From: Lonicera japonica
Lineage: Eukaryota > Streptophyta > Magnoliopsida > Dipsacales > Caprifoliaceae
Direction of reading: 5' to 3'
NCBI GenBank assembly: GCA_021464415.1
Contig: CM038471.1
Location: forward strand, 15,104,422 to 15,168,421
Length of the DNA stretch: 64,000 nucleotides
In this document: piece after piece, positions 8,991 through 20,187 of the stretch
Layout of the letters: each line of letters starts with the position of its first letter
Position numbering within the stretch: position 1 is the stretch's first letter
The notes under the pieces: model-generated
Databases searched by the model: none
The model's input: the letters and a program-made list of their open reading frames with translations, nothing else
What the model was told of the DNA's origin: nothing
Made by a program: the position numbers and the translations under genes

Positions 8991-11631
8991 ATGGCTTGAG
9001 AGGCCATTTGAAGTAGATGAAGTGAAAGCGGCCATTGACTCATGTGAAGGCAATAAAACGCCGGGTCCCGATGGGTACACGTTGGAAGTTTTTAAGAAGG
9101 GATGGGATGTTTTGAAAGAAGATGTAATGAAGGTTCTGAGAGAGTTCTTCGAGAAGGGTGTGGTCAATGCTTGCACTAATTCCATGTATATTTGCCTAAT
9201 ACCAAAGAAGATAGCGTCACTCAAATTAAAGGATTTCCGACCAATAAGTCTAACGACTAGTCTTTACAAAGTACTTGCAAAGGTTTTTTCATTGAGGTTA
9301 AGGGAGATATTGGGTGAAACAATTGATATGTCTTAAGGTGCATTTGTGAAGGGAAGACAAATTCTTGACTTAGCACTTATAGCTAACGAATGTGTGGAAG
9401 AGTATAGAGAAAGGAAGAAACAAGGTGTTGTGTTGAAAATTGATTTTGAGAAGGCTTACAATCACATCGAATGGGATTTTTTTGACCATGTTCTTGAGAA
9501 GAAGGGCTTTGGGGAAAGATAGCGAAAGTGGATTAAAGGTTGTCTATCCTCGATCAATTTTTCCATTATGATGAATGGGAAACCGAGAGGTAATTTTAAA
9601 GCGTCAAAAGGGCTTAGGCAAGGAGATCCACTATCTCCTTTCATTTTTGTTATAGTGTCGGATGTTTTAAATATCTTGGTGGAGAGGGCCAAGGTAAGAG
9701 GATTAATTGAAGGTTTCTCAATCGGGACGGAAAATGTAAGTTTGTCCCATCTGCAATTTGCTGACGATACCATATTTTTCCTTTCAAAAAATGAAGAAAA
9801 GATTGGTAATCTAATGGGTATCTTAGACATTTTTTGGTATGCTTCGGGATTGAAGATTAATAGATCAAAGATGGAGATTGTAGGTATCAATGTGGAGGAA
9901 GAGGATATGCGAGTGTTGGCCGGGAGAATTGGGTGTAGTATGGGTTGCTGGCCTATTTCCTATCTAGGGCTTCCGTTAGGCGATAATCCGATGAAGCTAG
10001 TTTTTGGAATACGGTTGTTGAAAATATTGGGAAGCATCTAAAAGTGTGGTATAAGGGATGTATATCTAGAGGAGGCAAGTTAACTCTTATTCATTCGGTA
10101 CTAGATAGTATTCCAATTTATTTTTTGTCTATTTTCAAGATTCCGGCGGCAATAGCTAAGATTATTGAGAAGTTGATGAGAAACTTTTTGTGGGAGTCGA
10201 TGGATAAAGGAAAAGGAGAACACTTGGTTGCTTGGAAAATTGTTTCAAAAAGCAAGGAAATGGGAGGCTTGGGCATTGGTAATTTGGTGAAAAGAAATGA
10301 GGCATTATTGGGGAAGTGGCTATGGAGATTTTCGTTAGAGACAGAGTCCCTGTGGCACAAGATAATAAAGAGCAAGTACGGGTTAAATGACAATGGTTGG
10401 GATTCGATGAAAATGAGAAGCGGTACGTATCGGAACCCGTCGAAAGCAATTGCACAAGGTTTTGAAGATTTTAGAAAGAATATAAAATATATGGTGGGGA
10501 ACGGTTCTAAGGTCAGCTTTTGGTCAGATTTATGGCTCGGTGATGAGACAATGCAAGCTCGGTTCCCGGCTTTGTTTTGGATTACTAGGGAATCGAAAGC
10601 AAAAATGGCAGATTATACAAATTGGGTCTCAAATTCAAGTTTTTCGTGGGACATTGTTTTGAGAAGGAATGTGAGAGAGGAGGAGGAAGGAGCGTACATG
10701 GCTTTGATGGGAATGATCCATAATTTGGAAATTTCTAGGCATGGAGATGATAGTAGAGTGTGGTTGGGAGAGAAATCGGGAGTTTTCACAACAAAGTCTT
10801 TTTTTGAAATTCTAACATGTTTTAATGCAGATTCTAAATGTGACTCCTTTCAAAATGGTATGGAAATCAGGAATTCCATCCAAAGTTAGAGTCCTTTCTC
10901 GGCTTGCATCGTTGAGGAGAGTTAATACAGCGGATTTGTTACAAATCAGAAGACCATATTTAATTATTTCTCCTGCGTGTTGCATTTTGTGTAAGAGGGA
11001 CTATGAGAGTATAGATCATCTAGCAATTCATTGTTCATTTGCTAGTTCAGTTTGGGGCAATATTAGTAAGGAATTTGGGTTTCAAGCTGCTTTTCCAAGA
11101 TCATGGTGCGAACTCTTATCGATCAAATGGACATTCAGGGGAAACAAAGCGAGATCCTTTACGTTGTGGAGATGTTGTTGTAAGGCTTTGCTTTGGTGTA
11201 TATGGAAGGAAAGGAATAGTCGAATTTTTGAGAATAAGGAGGAAGATATCGATAAAATTTGGGATAGAATCAAAGCATTGGCTTCTTTGTGGGCTTATTC
11301 TTCAAACAATTTTGGGTTTATGTCTATTTCTGAGATTCAGAGAGATTGGGCAGCAGCTATGGTCTAAGATAGGTGGAGAGTTTATTTTCTAAGTTCACAA
11401 TCTGGTGATGCTAGTAGTTTGTATTAGATGGAATAGTCAGTCAGTTTTTAGTTTTTGTCATGAGGCAGCTTTCTTTAGTGCCTAGTGATGCTTTTTTTGT
11501 ATCATTTTTGTTTTCGGTTTGCTGGGTAGTGGATTTCTCATCCTCTTCCAGTTCTCCTTTGCTTGTACTTGATTCTTCTATCAATATAAGCTTGTTTCTT
11601 ATCGAAAGAAACAAAAAGAAAAGAAAAAAAA
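8991..11631 (+). mobile_element. LINE (L1 type), 5'-truncated, in a Rep intron
   Basis: This 2.64-kb insertion carries a reverse transcriptase, a zinc-binding C-terminal region and an A-rich 3' tail (about 11605-11631). The endonuclease domain and 5' end are missing, as usual for incomplete target-primed insertion. The empty-site sequence in the duplicated segment near 12604 shows it went into a GCAAAAA run; the target duplication cannot be separated from the tail. It shares orientation with neither Helitron gene. Confidence 0.85.
9001..11367 (+). pseudogene. LINE reverse transcriptase ORF, broken
   Basis: The product would copy LINE RNA at a nicked target. Visible segments in order: GNKTPGPDGYTLEVFKKGWD, LIPKKIASLKLKDFRPISL, GAFVKGRQILDLALIANEC, KIDFEKAYNHIEWDFF, GLRQGDPLSPFIFV, and QFADDTIFF with the catalytic Asp pair at about 9760. 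Then come LKINRSKMEIVGI and the thumb region. The C-terminal zf-RVT domain (VWKSGIPSKVRVLSRLASLR, ACCILCKRDYESIDHL) follows. Breaks: TAA at 9334, TAG at 9520, a frameshift near 10000 and another between 10825 and 10865. It is therefore inactive. Confidence 0.85.
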
Positions 11632-11689
11632 CATATATAATCAAAATTGCAAGTTCTTGCATTTTTTGTTGCTTATACAATTCTATTAC

Positions 11690-12610
11690 GTTTAATACTC
11701 TTATGAATAACTGTGAAAATAAATTTACTTCTTAATAGCATCAATTCTTGTAGGGAAAAACTTCTTGATAAATTATGAAAACAAAGTCATTTTTGATAAA
11801 CATATGGTAAGATAAATCAAATTTATGATCATACCATTTGTTATATTGCTCAATGGAGTTCTTGAGCAAATTTGTGAATTGCTTGTATAACCTTGACCGC
11901 GATTAATGCCTTGTGTGTTATCTGCATGATAATAAAATACTATTAATTTTATATAACTGCAATTTGGACTTGGTATTGATAATATATGAAAAATCCAATT
12001 TAAAATTATTATGATAATTTTTCCATATAATATTTGACCAATTCAACATGTTACAGGTTATGGATAAGTCTCGCAAGTGCTCTTCATTCGGCTTTCAGAA
12101 ATTAACTTCCACCAGGTATTGTTTCTCAAAAACCTTTCACCACAATTATAATTGAATGTCTATATACTCTTTATTACCTAAACACATTCTTAGTAAAAGG
12201 CTCAGAAGGATCCATTGGTATATATAATCACAAAGATACCTCTTTTCCCTTCATAAAATAGGTAGTTTTCAAGCATCATTACCATTAGTCAATACTAAAA
12301 AAATTTAAAAGCATTTTTTTTGTTTTAAAAGCAACAACTTCTTTTAACCTGAGAATAACAAAAATATGAGATCTAGTTAATGATCATACCATTTGTTATA
12401 TTTTGATATTATATTGCTACTATTGGCAAGACAAAGACCCCCATGTCAATGTAGATTTTAAAAAATTAAATCAGAGCAGACAAATGCCTTCCTACTCTGG
12501 TCGATATGATAAGCAAAGAAGATTTTTCCTTCTTTCCGTGTAGGAAAATTTACTTATCTTCTTAACTTCATGGGTTTTGAGTGCAAAGCATGTTTAAATC
12601 TCGATTTATT
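11690..12610. repeat. Tandem duplication, copy 2
   Basis: Second copy of the 8070-8990 segment, in the same orientation. It retains the pre-insertion sequence of the LINE target and the duplicated exon at 11835-11921. Confidence 0.8.
11835..11921 (-). pseudogene. Duplicated Rep exon, copy 2 (87 nt)
   Basis: It encodes NTQGINRGQGYTSNSQICSR then TPLSNITNG between a CATGCAG acceptor and a GTATGA donor. It differs from copy 1 at a handful of residues while keeping frame and splice sites. Confidence 0.6.
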
Positions 12611-12716
12611 AGAACTGCAAAAACATATATTATCAAAATTGCAAGTTCTTGCATTTTCTGTTGATTCACAATACAAATATCATACATAGCAAAAAACATA
12701 TGAAAAAATCACTAAC

Positions 12717-12813
12717 CTTCAAACATATGGGATGATCGTTGACGCTTATTACGCTTCTGACTTGTCATCATTGATGCAATCGATGTTTCTTCATTCTCAT
12801 CAGTGGCACCCAT
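12717..12813 (-). pseudogene. Rep first exon with start codon
   Basis: It begins ATG at 12813 and encodes MGATDENEETSIASMMTSQK then RNKRQRSSHMFE, ending at a GTTAGT donor. The Lys/Arg cluster KRNKRQR is a plausible nuclear localisation signal. It is the first open exon downstream of the repeated promoter-like module, which supports it as the start of the transposase gene. Confidence 0.6.
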
Positions 12814-13134
12814 GATTTAAATTTTAAAGCAATTTTCTTTTTTGTAAACTAAAAAGCATTAAGATTTTTATGAAAGGAACAAATGTCATTAACATAATCA
12901 CAATTCACAACCCCAAGGAGTGAACTTACTATTGGAAAGCATCATTTTATTTTGGGAATAAGAAAATTAAATTGTTTATCTTGTTCTCAGGAAATAAAAC
13001 ATTTACTTTGTAAATAAATTAAAGTATATATGTAACATTCTATTTGTTATCCTCTAGACCTTGTAATCGAGCATGAAAGAAAAAAAAAGTAAATACATAG
13101 TATCAACGCACACTTTTTTGAATTTATTTAAATA

Positions 13135-13909
13135 TTTAACAAAAACTCATGCTAATTGCAGGATTATCAAGGGTTGGTTTAACACCACAATATCAAAGTT
13201 AAACATGGATACATTCTGCCTTGCTTCTTTTTGTTTCATGACTGGTATGATTCATCTTTTAAGTTTTAGATGTTGTATTTCTATTGGAGCTAGTAATTAT
13301 AGAGAGATAAAAGCAACATAACTTAGTGTCTCCATAAAAAAAAGTAAATATGTATCATCGAATTTGTTGTCTATAAGTTAAATAGAGAAATCCAGGGGAG
13401 AGAGGGGTTAATAGAAAAAAAAAAGTATAAAGAAGAAACCTGTTGAATTGATGAACAGATTACTCAAAAATTCCCTCCGTAAGAAGCCTATTGTGTTTAT
13501 TCCTCTTGTAGTCTGCCTTGTATATTCTGCTGTGTTTATTCCTCTTGTATCTTCTATATATAAATTGGAAGGAATTGATGATTACCTCCTACCTTGGTAT
13601 AGTAGAAGTCTTGAACAAATGAGAATAAATTAATGTAGCTTTTAACTACTTACCTTGGTATAGTGAAAGTTATTGAAACAATGAAAATTGTAGCCTACTG
13701 TGTGTCCCAAAAACAGTTGTCAAAAGTCATTATTATACATTTATATTACCATAGAATGCCCATTTAGATCTTTCAATTAAAAAAAAAAAAGAAGTCTGTA
13801 AAAGTAGAAATCTAAAAACAGTACAAAATCTAGAATCGAAAAAAAGAAAGAACAAATGAGCGGGAATAATTTGGGGGGCTGTTTTGTTTATATAATTAAT
13901 ATTAATATT
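13135..13909. repeat. Upstream module of Rep, copy 1
   Basis: A ~775-bp unit tandemly repeated at 13910-14690 with high identity. It includes the block CTAATTGCAGGATTATCAAG and an E2F-like site. Diverged versions of the same block occur upstream of the RPA gene (18350-20187). A small plus-strand ORF (13448-13633) occurs in it, but I see no sign that it is a gene. Confidence 0.8.
13860..13867 (-). promoter_or_regulatory. E2F-like site upstream of Rep (copy 1)
   Basis: The minus strand reads ATTCCCGC, which fits the WTTSSCSS consensus of plant E2F sites. It lies about 1.05 kb upstream of the Rep start codon and recurs at the same place in each module copy. Confidence 0.4.
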
Positions 13910-14690
13910 TAACAAAAACTCATGCTAATTGCAGGATTATCAAGGGTTGGTTTAACACCACAATGTCAAAGTTAAACATGGAGACATTTTGCCTTGCTTC
14001 TTTTTGTTTCATGACTAGTATGATTCAGCTTTTAAGCTTTAGATGTTGCATTTCTATTGGCTATTGGAGCTAGTAATTATAGAGAGATAAAAGCAACATA
14101 ACTTAGTGTCTTCATTAAAAAAAATATATGTATCATCGAATTTGTTGTCTATAAGTAAAATAGAGAAATCCAGGGGAGAGAGAGGGGCTAATAGAAAAAA
14201 AAGTATAAAGAAGAAACTTATTGAATTGATGAACATACTACTCAAAAATTCCCTCAGTAAGAAGCTTGTTGTGTTTATTCCACTTGTAGTCTGCTTTGTA
14301 TATTCTGCTGTGTTTATTCATCTTGTATTTTCTATATATAAATTGGAAGGAATTGATGATTACCTCCTACCTTGGCATAGTAGAAGTCTTGAACAAATGA
14401 GAATAAATTAATGTAGCTTTTAATTACTTACCTTGGTATAGTGAAAGTTATTGAAACAATGAAAATTGTAGCCTCCTGTGTATCCCAAAAACAGTTGTCA
14501 AAAGTCATTATTATACATTTATATTACCATAGAATGCCCATTTAGATCTTTTCAATAAAAAAAGAAAAGAAAAGAACTCTGTAAAAGTAGAAATCCAAAA
14601 ACAGTACAGAATCTAGAATCGAAAAAAAAAAAAGAACAAATGGGCGGGAATAATTTTGGGGGCTGTTTTGTTTATATAATTAATAATTAA
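13910..14690. repeat. Upstream module of Rep, copy 2
   Basis: Second tandem copy of the 13135-13909 unit. It ends at an AT-rich stretch (TATATATATATAG at about 14701-14713) that resembles the Helitron terminus at 20170-20187. Confidence 0.8.
14644..14651 (-). promoter_or_regulatory. E2F-like site upstream of Rep (copy 2)
   Basis: ATTCCCGC on the minus strand in the context ATTCCCGCCCATTTG, the same context as the site near the Helitron terminus. Confidence 0.4.
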
Positions 14691-14713
14691 TATTAATAAT
14701 ATATATATATAGT

Positions 14714-15498
14714 TATAATGATATATATTGTTCTCAAGAAAATAAAGCATCCACATTTTAATTCTGTAAATGGAGACACAAAAAGTCATCTAATCTACCT
14801 ACTATATGTTATATATTATATCTTTATATTATAATAAAAACACTAATTTAGCAACACGTGGCCTTGTAAATGACCAAAGGATATGTTTCTTTCTAATTTT
14901 CAGACTGCTACTTATTATTTTATATTAGTGAATAATTGAAATTGTATAATTAAAAATTACAATATTTAATCTGTTTATAATTTTATAGATGAATTTTATC
15001 CAATAATTAAAAATAAAACATTTATCTAAAGTCTATGGATTTAAGAAATCTGTATTTGTAGGATAAGAAAAATATTAACCATACCCCAAAAAAATCACAA
15101 AAAGTTTACTTATGAAATCAATTGATAGTTACGTTATAGATAACATTTTTTTTTATATTTTTAGAATTTCTTCCTCTATCGCAAGCAGATTCAACTTTAA
15201 ATCATTTTATGAATTATTTTTAAAAACACCATAAGCCAGTGTCTTCATCAAAAAATTAGATATACAACTTCTGAATTCAAAAAACAAAAGCTTGTAATAA
15301 AAAAAGGGCATTCAAACAAAATGCATAAGTTTGTGTCCTAATCAAAACAGTAGATATCCAGCATCCAAATTTAAAAATCAAATGACACAGCAACAATGAA
15401 AATTCAAAATAACAAAATACCAAAATAGCAACCTAAACATAATTAAGAAACAAAAATATTTTAAAGTGTGTTTTTCAATGCACAATCAAAATCGATCT
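14714..15498. other. AT-rich spacer between the Rep module and RPA 3' end
   Basis: About 785 bp of AT-rich sequence without a recognisable ORF or repeat. It includes whatever 3' UTR and polyadenylation region the RPA-like gene had. Confidence 0.4.
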
Positions 15499-18249
15499 TC
15501 AATCTTGTTCTGTCTTAATAACTGCCCGGACCTTCTTGTTTGGGGCATTCGAAGATATATCACCCATTAGATTCCTTTTTGCAGAACTTTCACCCACAAC
15601 GTCGCCTAATTCACTTGGGTTTGAACAACTTTTCAAGGGTGTTGACACCTCATCATCAGAAGAAAAAACCTTTCAACAAAAAAGAATAATAATATATATA
15701 TATATATAAATAAATAGGATTGAGAATGCTAAATTAATAGAAATAATAAATATAATGGAAGTGGAAAAAAAATCAAATTAAGGATTTATCTTAAAACCTT
15801 CTCATTATCAACCTCAGATTTTTCAAGCTTCGAAAATATGTCTGATTCCTGAATTCAGACAAATAAATATGAAGAGTTAGGCTGGAATATATAAACAATT
15901 TCTATAAACAAAAGGCAAAGGAATAACCTACCTGGCGTTGATCACCAAAAACAACGTGTCTAACAATGACATTCGAATCTTCAGTCAACCGCATAACAGT
16001 AAACACATCAAAACGCATACGAATGTTTTCGGACTTAACTTGCACCTTGAATAAAACCTTCTTCCCAATCAAGGATTCAATCTCAATGGGAAACATTTCT
16101 TTGTCAGCCTCCTTCAATAATAGAAATTAGGTAAATAATTATTAGTGTTGTATTTGATAAAAAACAGATTTTTTATTGACTAATTTGGATATATAAATTT
16201 ACAACCACATCCTTCAAATCTGCAGCACTCTTTCCCACCATCTGTGTACATTCACGATCCCAAAGTAAAAAGCATGCATTTCCGCTATCATCAATAACCC
16301 TCAGAGGTAGTTTGTACCTATATCCAAATACCATTGATTTTCAAAGGATTTAGAGTATGGTGACACATTATTTCTTTTTGTATTGGAACAATAAAAATAC
16401 CATAATGAAATAAATCGGTTAAAAAATCGACCTTTGGTTAGCAGACACATCAAAACGGTCACACTTCTCACAATAAAACTTTGATCCAACCTTGGTCGCC
16501 TTTCTTGGACACTTAGTGCAAGAAAAGTAATACCGTTCATCTTTCCTTACAATGTCCTCAATGGTCGCATAAACCCAAAAGCTACCCAACTATAGTTTAA
16601 TTAAAAAATAAGAATGGTTAACTAAATTGGGGGAAAAAAAAGTCTCTTCTAAAACAGAATTTCTATGTAGCTAATTACCTCACTGGCCTCACATAATTGA
16701 TCAATCTTTAATATCCTACTACCCCCATTGATAATGTCATCGTCAATTGTGAGAGCAGAAACTGATGATAGTTGACTAATTCTATTAGTGCAAGGGACTG
16801 TTCCAGACAACAAACTAAAGACAAAAATAACGATAACATAAATTTGATAATGTTTAAGAAATATCAATGTATGAATTAATAGCTTCAAACTAATAGGTGA
16901 AATACTTATTCCGAAATTCATTGATCTCATCAATATCTGAATTGATAAGCAGCTTTGTCACATAAAAGGCATTTGACAATCTTATCTCATCTGGAAAAAA
17001 AAATTAGTTAAATATACCAATAATAGCATGTCAAATTAATTGTTATTGCCAAAGAGGAAATACAAAACATTGTAAGTTCTTGCCCTATAATACTGAAGTA
17101 TAATAATGACGGGATCTGTTAAATTGGTGTCCAAGAAACTACTAAGTTGTTTTGCACAATCTCCCCATAAAGTGACCGGCATGCGAATTTTTCTTAAACC
17201 CAACAAATAATAATAAGAAGTAAATAATTAGATGAAGTGAAACAACTAAGGAATGAAGATAGATGAAGCTGAAAACAAACACTTACTCCTTGTCTTCTAG
17301 TACGAAATCGAATAATGTAGTAAGTTTATCCTTCACTTGTTTAATTGTAGGCTCATACTTCGCAACAACTTGACCAATTACATCTGGTAGAAATACATAA
17401 TCTCTATTTATACATTTGGAGAATAAAAAGCTAAAAACAATAGGATCTAGTAAATATAATGGAAATATTTAAGGGCTACATATAAATGGAAAAAAATAAA
17501 TGTGAAAACATATTAGAAGGTAAAAAAATAAAAAATTGAAAGACGTTAATGCATACCAAAAAGTTCAGTATCATTAGGCTTCAGCGAACCCAAAATGTCA
17601 CGAAAAGATTTGAAACAATAAATGTGATTCGGAAAACTTTCATCAAACATCTCAATTACTTGAGTCTTAGCCTAAAATTTTATCTCTTGTACTTGTGAGG
17701 AGTTGTCTTGAATGTCATGGCATTCGAAGCAACAAAAAAGTTACGAATGACATACAAACTTCCTTCGCGAAACATAGGTTGAAAAGTAAGAATCAATGAA
17801 TTCTTCTCAGTACCATGAATCTTCCCACCCTATTAAAGAAACAAAAATTAAGTACACAAAGATGAGCAAAGCAATATATACTTGCATAGAAGCAATCATA
17901 TCTTCAAATAAGAATAAAGATATCTATTTCTTTATAGATTGTTGAAGGAATTGATGAAATAAAAATGTTAGAGCTGTACTTCACCAAATGATAAACACAT
18001 TATAAACTTAATTAACAATGGATCAAAAAAATTGATAAACTTTAAACAAATGCTATATTATGCAAAATCACATCAAAACAAAATCCCACATATATAACAT
18101 ACCTCCTTGTCATGGAAGACGATCTCAAATGTTTTTTCGTTCGAGTTACCGTAGACATCCTTCTCGTACATGCGAACAACTCGTAGTTTCAATGCACACT
18201 TATCCTTCGATGGATTAACCTCGCTTACCATGTTGAATATCGGTGCCAT
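15499..18249 (-). pseudogene. Helitron RPA70-like single-strand DNA-binding gene
   Basis: Eleven exons can be traced on the minus strand: 18103-18249 (ATG at 18249), 17557-17829, 17287-17383, about 17069-17193, 16906-16990, 16679-16814, 16432-16589, 16206-16317, 15932-16111, 15798-15848 and 15499-15669 (stop). Exon 1 encodes KLRVVRMYEKDVYG and exon 2 GSLYVIRNFFVASNAMTFKT, the N-terminal OB fold (DUF223 type). The middle has MPVTLWGDCAKQL and LSNAFYVTKLLINSDIDEI. Exons 7-8 have the RPA C-terminal zinc site (CTKCPRKATKVGSKFYCEKC) and YKLPLRVIDDSGNACFLLWD. RPA coats single strands, and plant Helitrons are known to carry such genes. A stop (17680-17682) with a frameshift in exon 2 breaks this copy. 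Confidence 0.85.
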
Positions 18250-18349
18250 TTATTGATAGTATTGCTCCAAAACCTTGTTACTGAGCAAGAAAGAAAAAAA
18301 AAAAAAAAAAAAAAAAGTAGTTTAAATGCATACTTTTTGAAGTTATTTA

Positions 18350-20165
18350 AATTTTTAACAAAAAATCATGCTTGCAAGATTAGCAGGGATTGGTTTAACA
18401 CTACAAAATATCACAGTTAAACACGGAGAAGTTTTGCCTTACTTCATTTTGCTTCATGCCTGGTATGATTCAACTTTCTGACTTTTGGATGTTACATTTC
18501 TATTGGAGTAATTATAGAGAGATAAAAGACTCCCTAAGATGGTGTCTTCAAAAAAAAAAAGATTTGTAGGTGCTGTTTGTTTGGAGTTTTTCAGTTAAAA
18601 TTTAAAAAAAATCTCTGAAGTTGAGTTTTTAAATTAGTTTTTAATAATTTTTATATTTTCTGAAATTTTAAATATTTTTTCAAAATTGTTTTATATATAT
18701 ATATATATTTGCTAAAAAGTAGATATATATTTGTTTTTTATATATATAAAATTTTTAAAAATCTCTGAAGTTGCATTTCTATTGTTGGTGTCTTCATAAA
18801 AAAAGTATATATATATGTAACATAGCAGGTTAAGAGAAAAAAAAGAAATCCAGGGGAAAGAGGAGTTAATATTAAAAAAAGAAGAAGTAGATATGTAGAT
18901 ATGTAGCATCAAAATTGTTTTCTATAAGTAAAATAAAGAAATACATGGGAGAGAGAGGGGTTAATATAAAAAAAGTACAAAGAAAAACTTATTGAAATGA
19001 TGAACAGATTATTTAGAAATTCTATCCGTATATTCTGCTGTGAATATTCAGATGTATCTTTTATATATATATTGCAAGGAATTGATTATGTAGATATGTA
19101 GCATGTTGTCTATAAGTAAAATAGATAAAGACATGGGAGAGAGAGGGGTTAATATAAAAAAAGTACAAAGAAGAACTTGTTGAAGTGATGAACAGATTAT
19201 TTAGAAATTATATCCGTATATTCTGTTGTGTTTGTTCCTGTTTGTATCCTGTTGTGAATATTATGATGTATCTTCTCTATATATATATTGCAAGGAATTG
19301 ATTATTACCTACTTTGGTTGGAGTTTTTCGGTTAAAATTTTTAAAAAATCTCTAATTTTTTTTTAAATATTTTTTCAGAATTGTTATATATATGCTAAAA
19401 AGTAGATATATATTTGTTTTTTTATATATAAAAGGTTTTAGAAAATCTCTAAAGTTGCATTTCTATTGTTGGTGTCTTCATAGAAAAAGTATATATGTAA
19501 CATAGCAGGAAGGAAAAAAGAGAAATCCAGGGGAGAGGGGTTAATATTAAAAAAAGAAGTAGATATGTAGATATGTAGCATCAAATTTCTTGTCTATAAG
19601 TAAAATAGAGAAATACATGGAGGAAAGATGGGTTAATATAAAAAAAGTATAAAGAAGAACCTGTTGAAGTGATGAACTGATTATTTAGAAATTCTATCTG
19701 TATATTATGTTGTGTTTATTCCTGCTGTAGCATGCTGTAAATATTCTGATGTTTCTTCTATATATAAATTGCAGGGAATTGATTATTAGCTACTTTGGTG
19801 TAGCAGAAGTTTTAAATTACGAAATGCTTTAATTATTTACATTGGTATAGTGAAAATTGATGCCTACTGTGTATGATTACGAAATGCATTTAATTACTTG
19901 TCTTGGTATAGTGAAATTAGTTATTGAACAAATGAAACTTCATAAAAAAAGTATATAATTGTTGCATGCTGTGTATGATTACGAAATCCATTTAATTACT
20001 TGTCTTGGAATAGTGAAATTAGTCATTCATTATAGAATGCCCAATTAGGTGTTTTTAATTAAAAAAAAAAAGAACTTTCTAAAAAAAGAAATCTTAAAAA
20101 AATATAGAATCTAAAATCCAAAAAAAGAAAAAAACAAATGGGCGGGAAAATATTTTGACGGCTAT
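18350..20165. repeat. Upstream module of RPA, with degenerate internal repeats
   Basis: The block at 18350-18540 matches the Rep upstream module (TGGTTTAACACTACA, TTCTATTGGAG, ATTATAGAGAGATAAAAG). Three or more diverged sub-repeats follow (around 18900-19080, 19100-19290 and 19580-19790), sharing AGAGAGGGGTTAATATAAAA and GATGAACAGATTATTTAGAA. The last part repeats the sequence before the E2F-like site. No convincing ORF is present. Confidence 0.75.
20142..20149 (-). promoter_or_regulatory. E2F-like site near the Helitron 5' end
   Basis: The minus strand reads TTTCCCGC, the textbook E2F site, within TTTTCCCGCCCATTTG. It is 39-46 bases inside the Helitron terminus, upstream of the RPA-like gene. 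Confidence 0.45.
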
Positions 20166-20187
20166 TTTGTTATAATATATATATAGA
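20166..20187 (-). other. Helitron 5' terminus (TC end)
   Basis: The minus strand begins TCTATATATATATTATAACA and is preceded by A, the expected A|TC junction. The flanking plus-strand sequence TTTGTCCCACATTGG matches the interior of a copia LTR starting at base 54 of that LTR (compare 31720), so the junction is confirmed by the interrupted host element. Confidence 0.75.

Larger units (their letters stand above)
1..12813 (-). pseudogene. Helitron Rep/helicase gene, multi-exon, broken
   Basis: The gene would encode the Helitron transposase, a rolling-circle HUH nuclease fused to a PIF1-type helicase that nicks and peels DNA in the nucleus. Visible exons on the minus strand are 12717-12813 (start codon at 12813), 11835-11921, 8195-8281, 7917-8102, 7761-7817, short ones near 7643-7680, 4085-4128 and 3906-3945, then 3149-3588, about 2531-3050, 827-1232 and 1-735, which runs off the window before the helicase motifs. 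Most have clear GT and AG borders. Breaks seen: a run of seven C at 3292-3298 shifts the frame, another shift lies near 2600, a solo LTR splits a coding exon, and two in-frame stops occur between 1100 and 1190. Exon joins outside the conserved domain are my inference. Confidence 0.75.
1..20187 (-). mobile_element. Large Helitron, 5' part (left side runs off the window)
   Basis: The minus strand from 20187 leftwards carries, in order, a TC terminus, repeated promoter-like modules, an RPA70-like gene and a multi-exon Rep/helicase gene with an HUH motif. That is the gene content known for plant Helitrons. The right boundary is precise: bases 20186-20187 read GA on the plus strand (TC on the minus strand), followed by a T that belongs to a copia LTR, so the element sits at an A/T dinucleotide as Helitrons do. 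The CTRR end and the rest of the helicase lie beyond the left edge. Nested passengers (solo LTR, LINE, MITEs) and a captured gene exon account for much of the length. Stops and frameshifts in both genes mean this copy cannot be autonomous. Confidence 0.8.

Noticed and set aside
13448..14411. Two similar small plus-strand ORFs (61 and 101 codons) in the repeated module
   Set aside because: They are similar because the module is duplicated; the diverged module upstream of RPA does not keep the frame, and no domain is recognisable.
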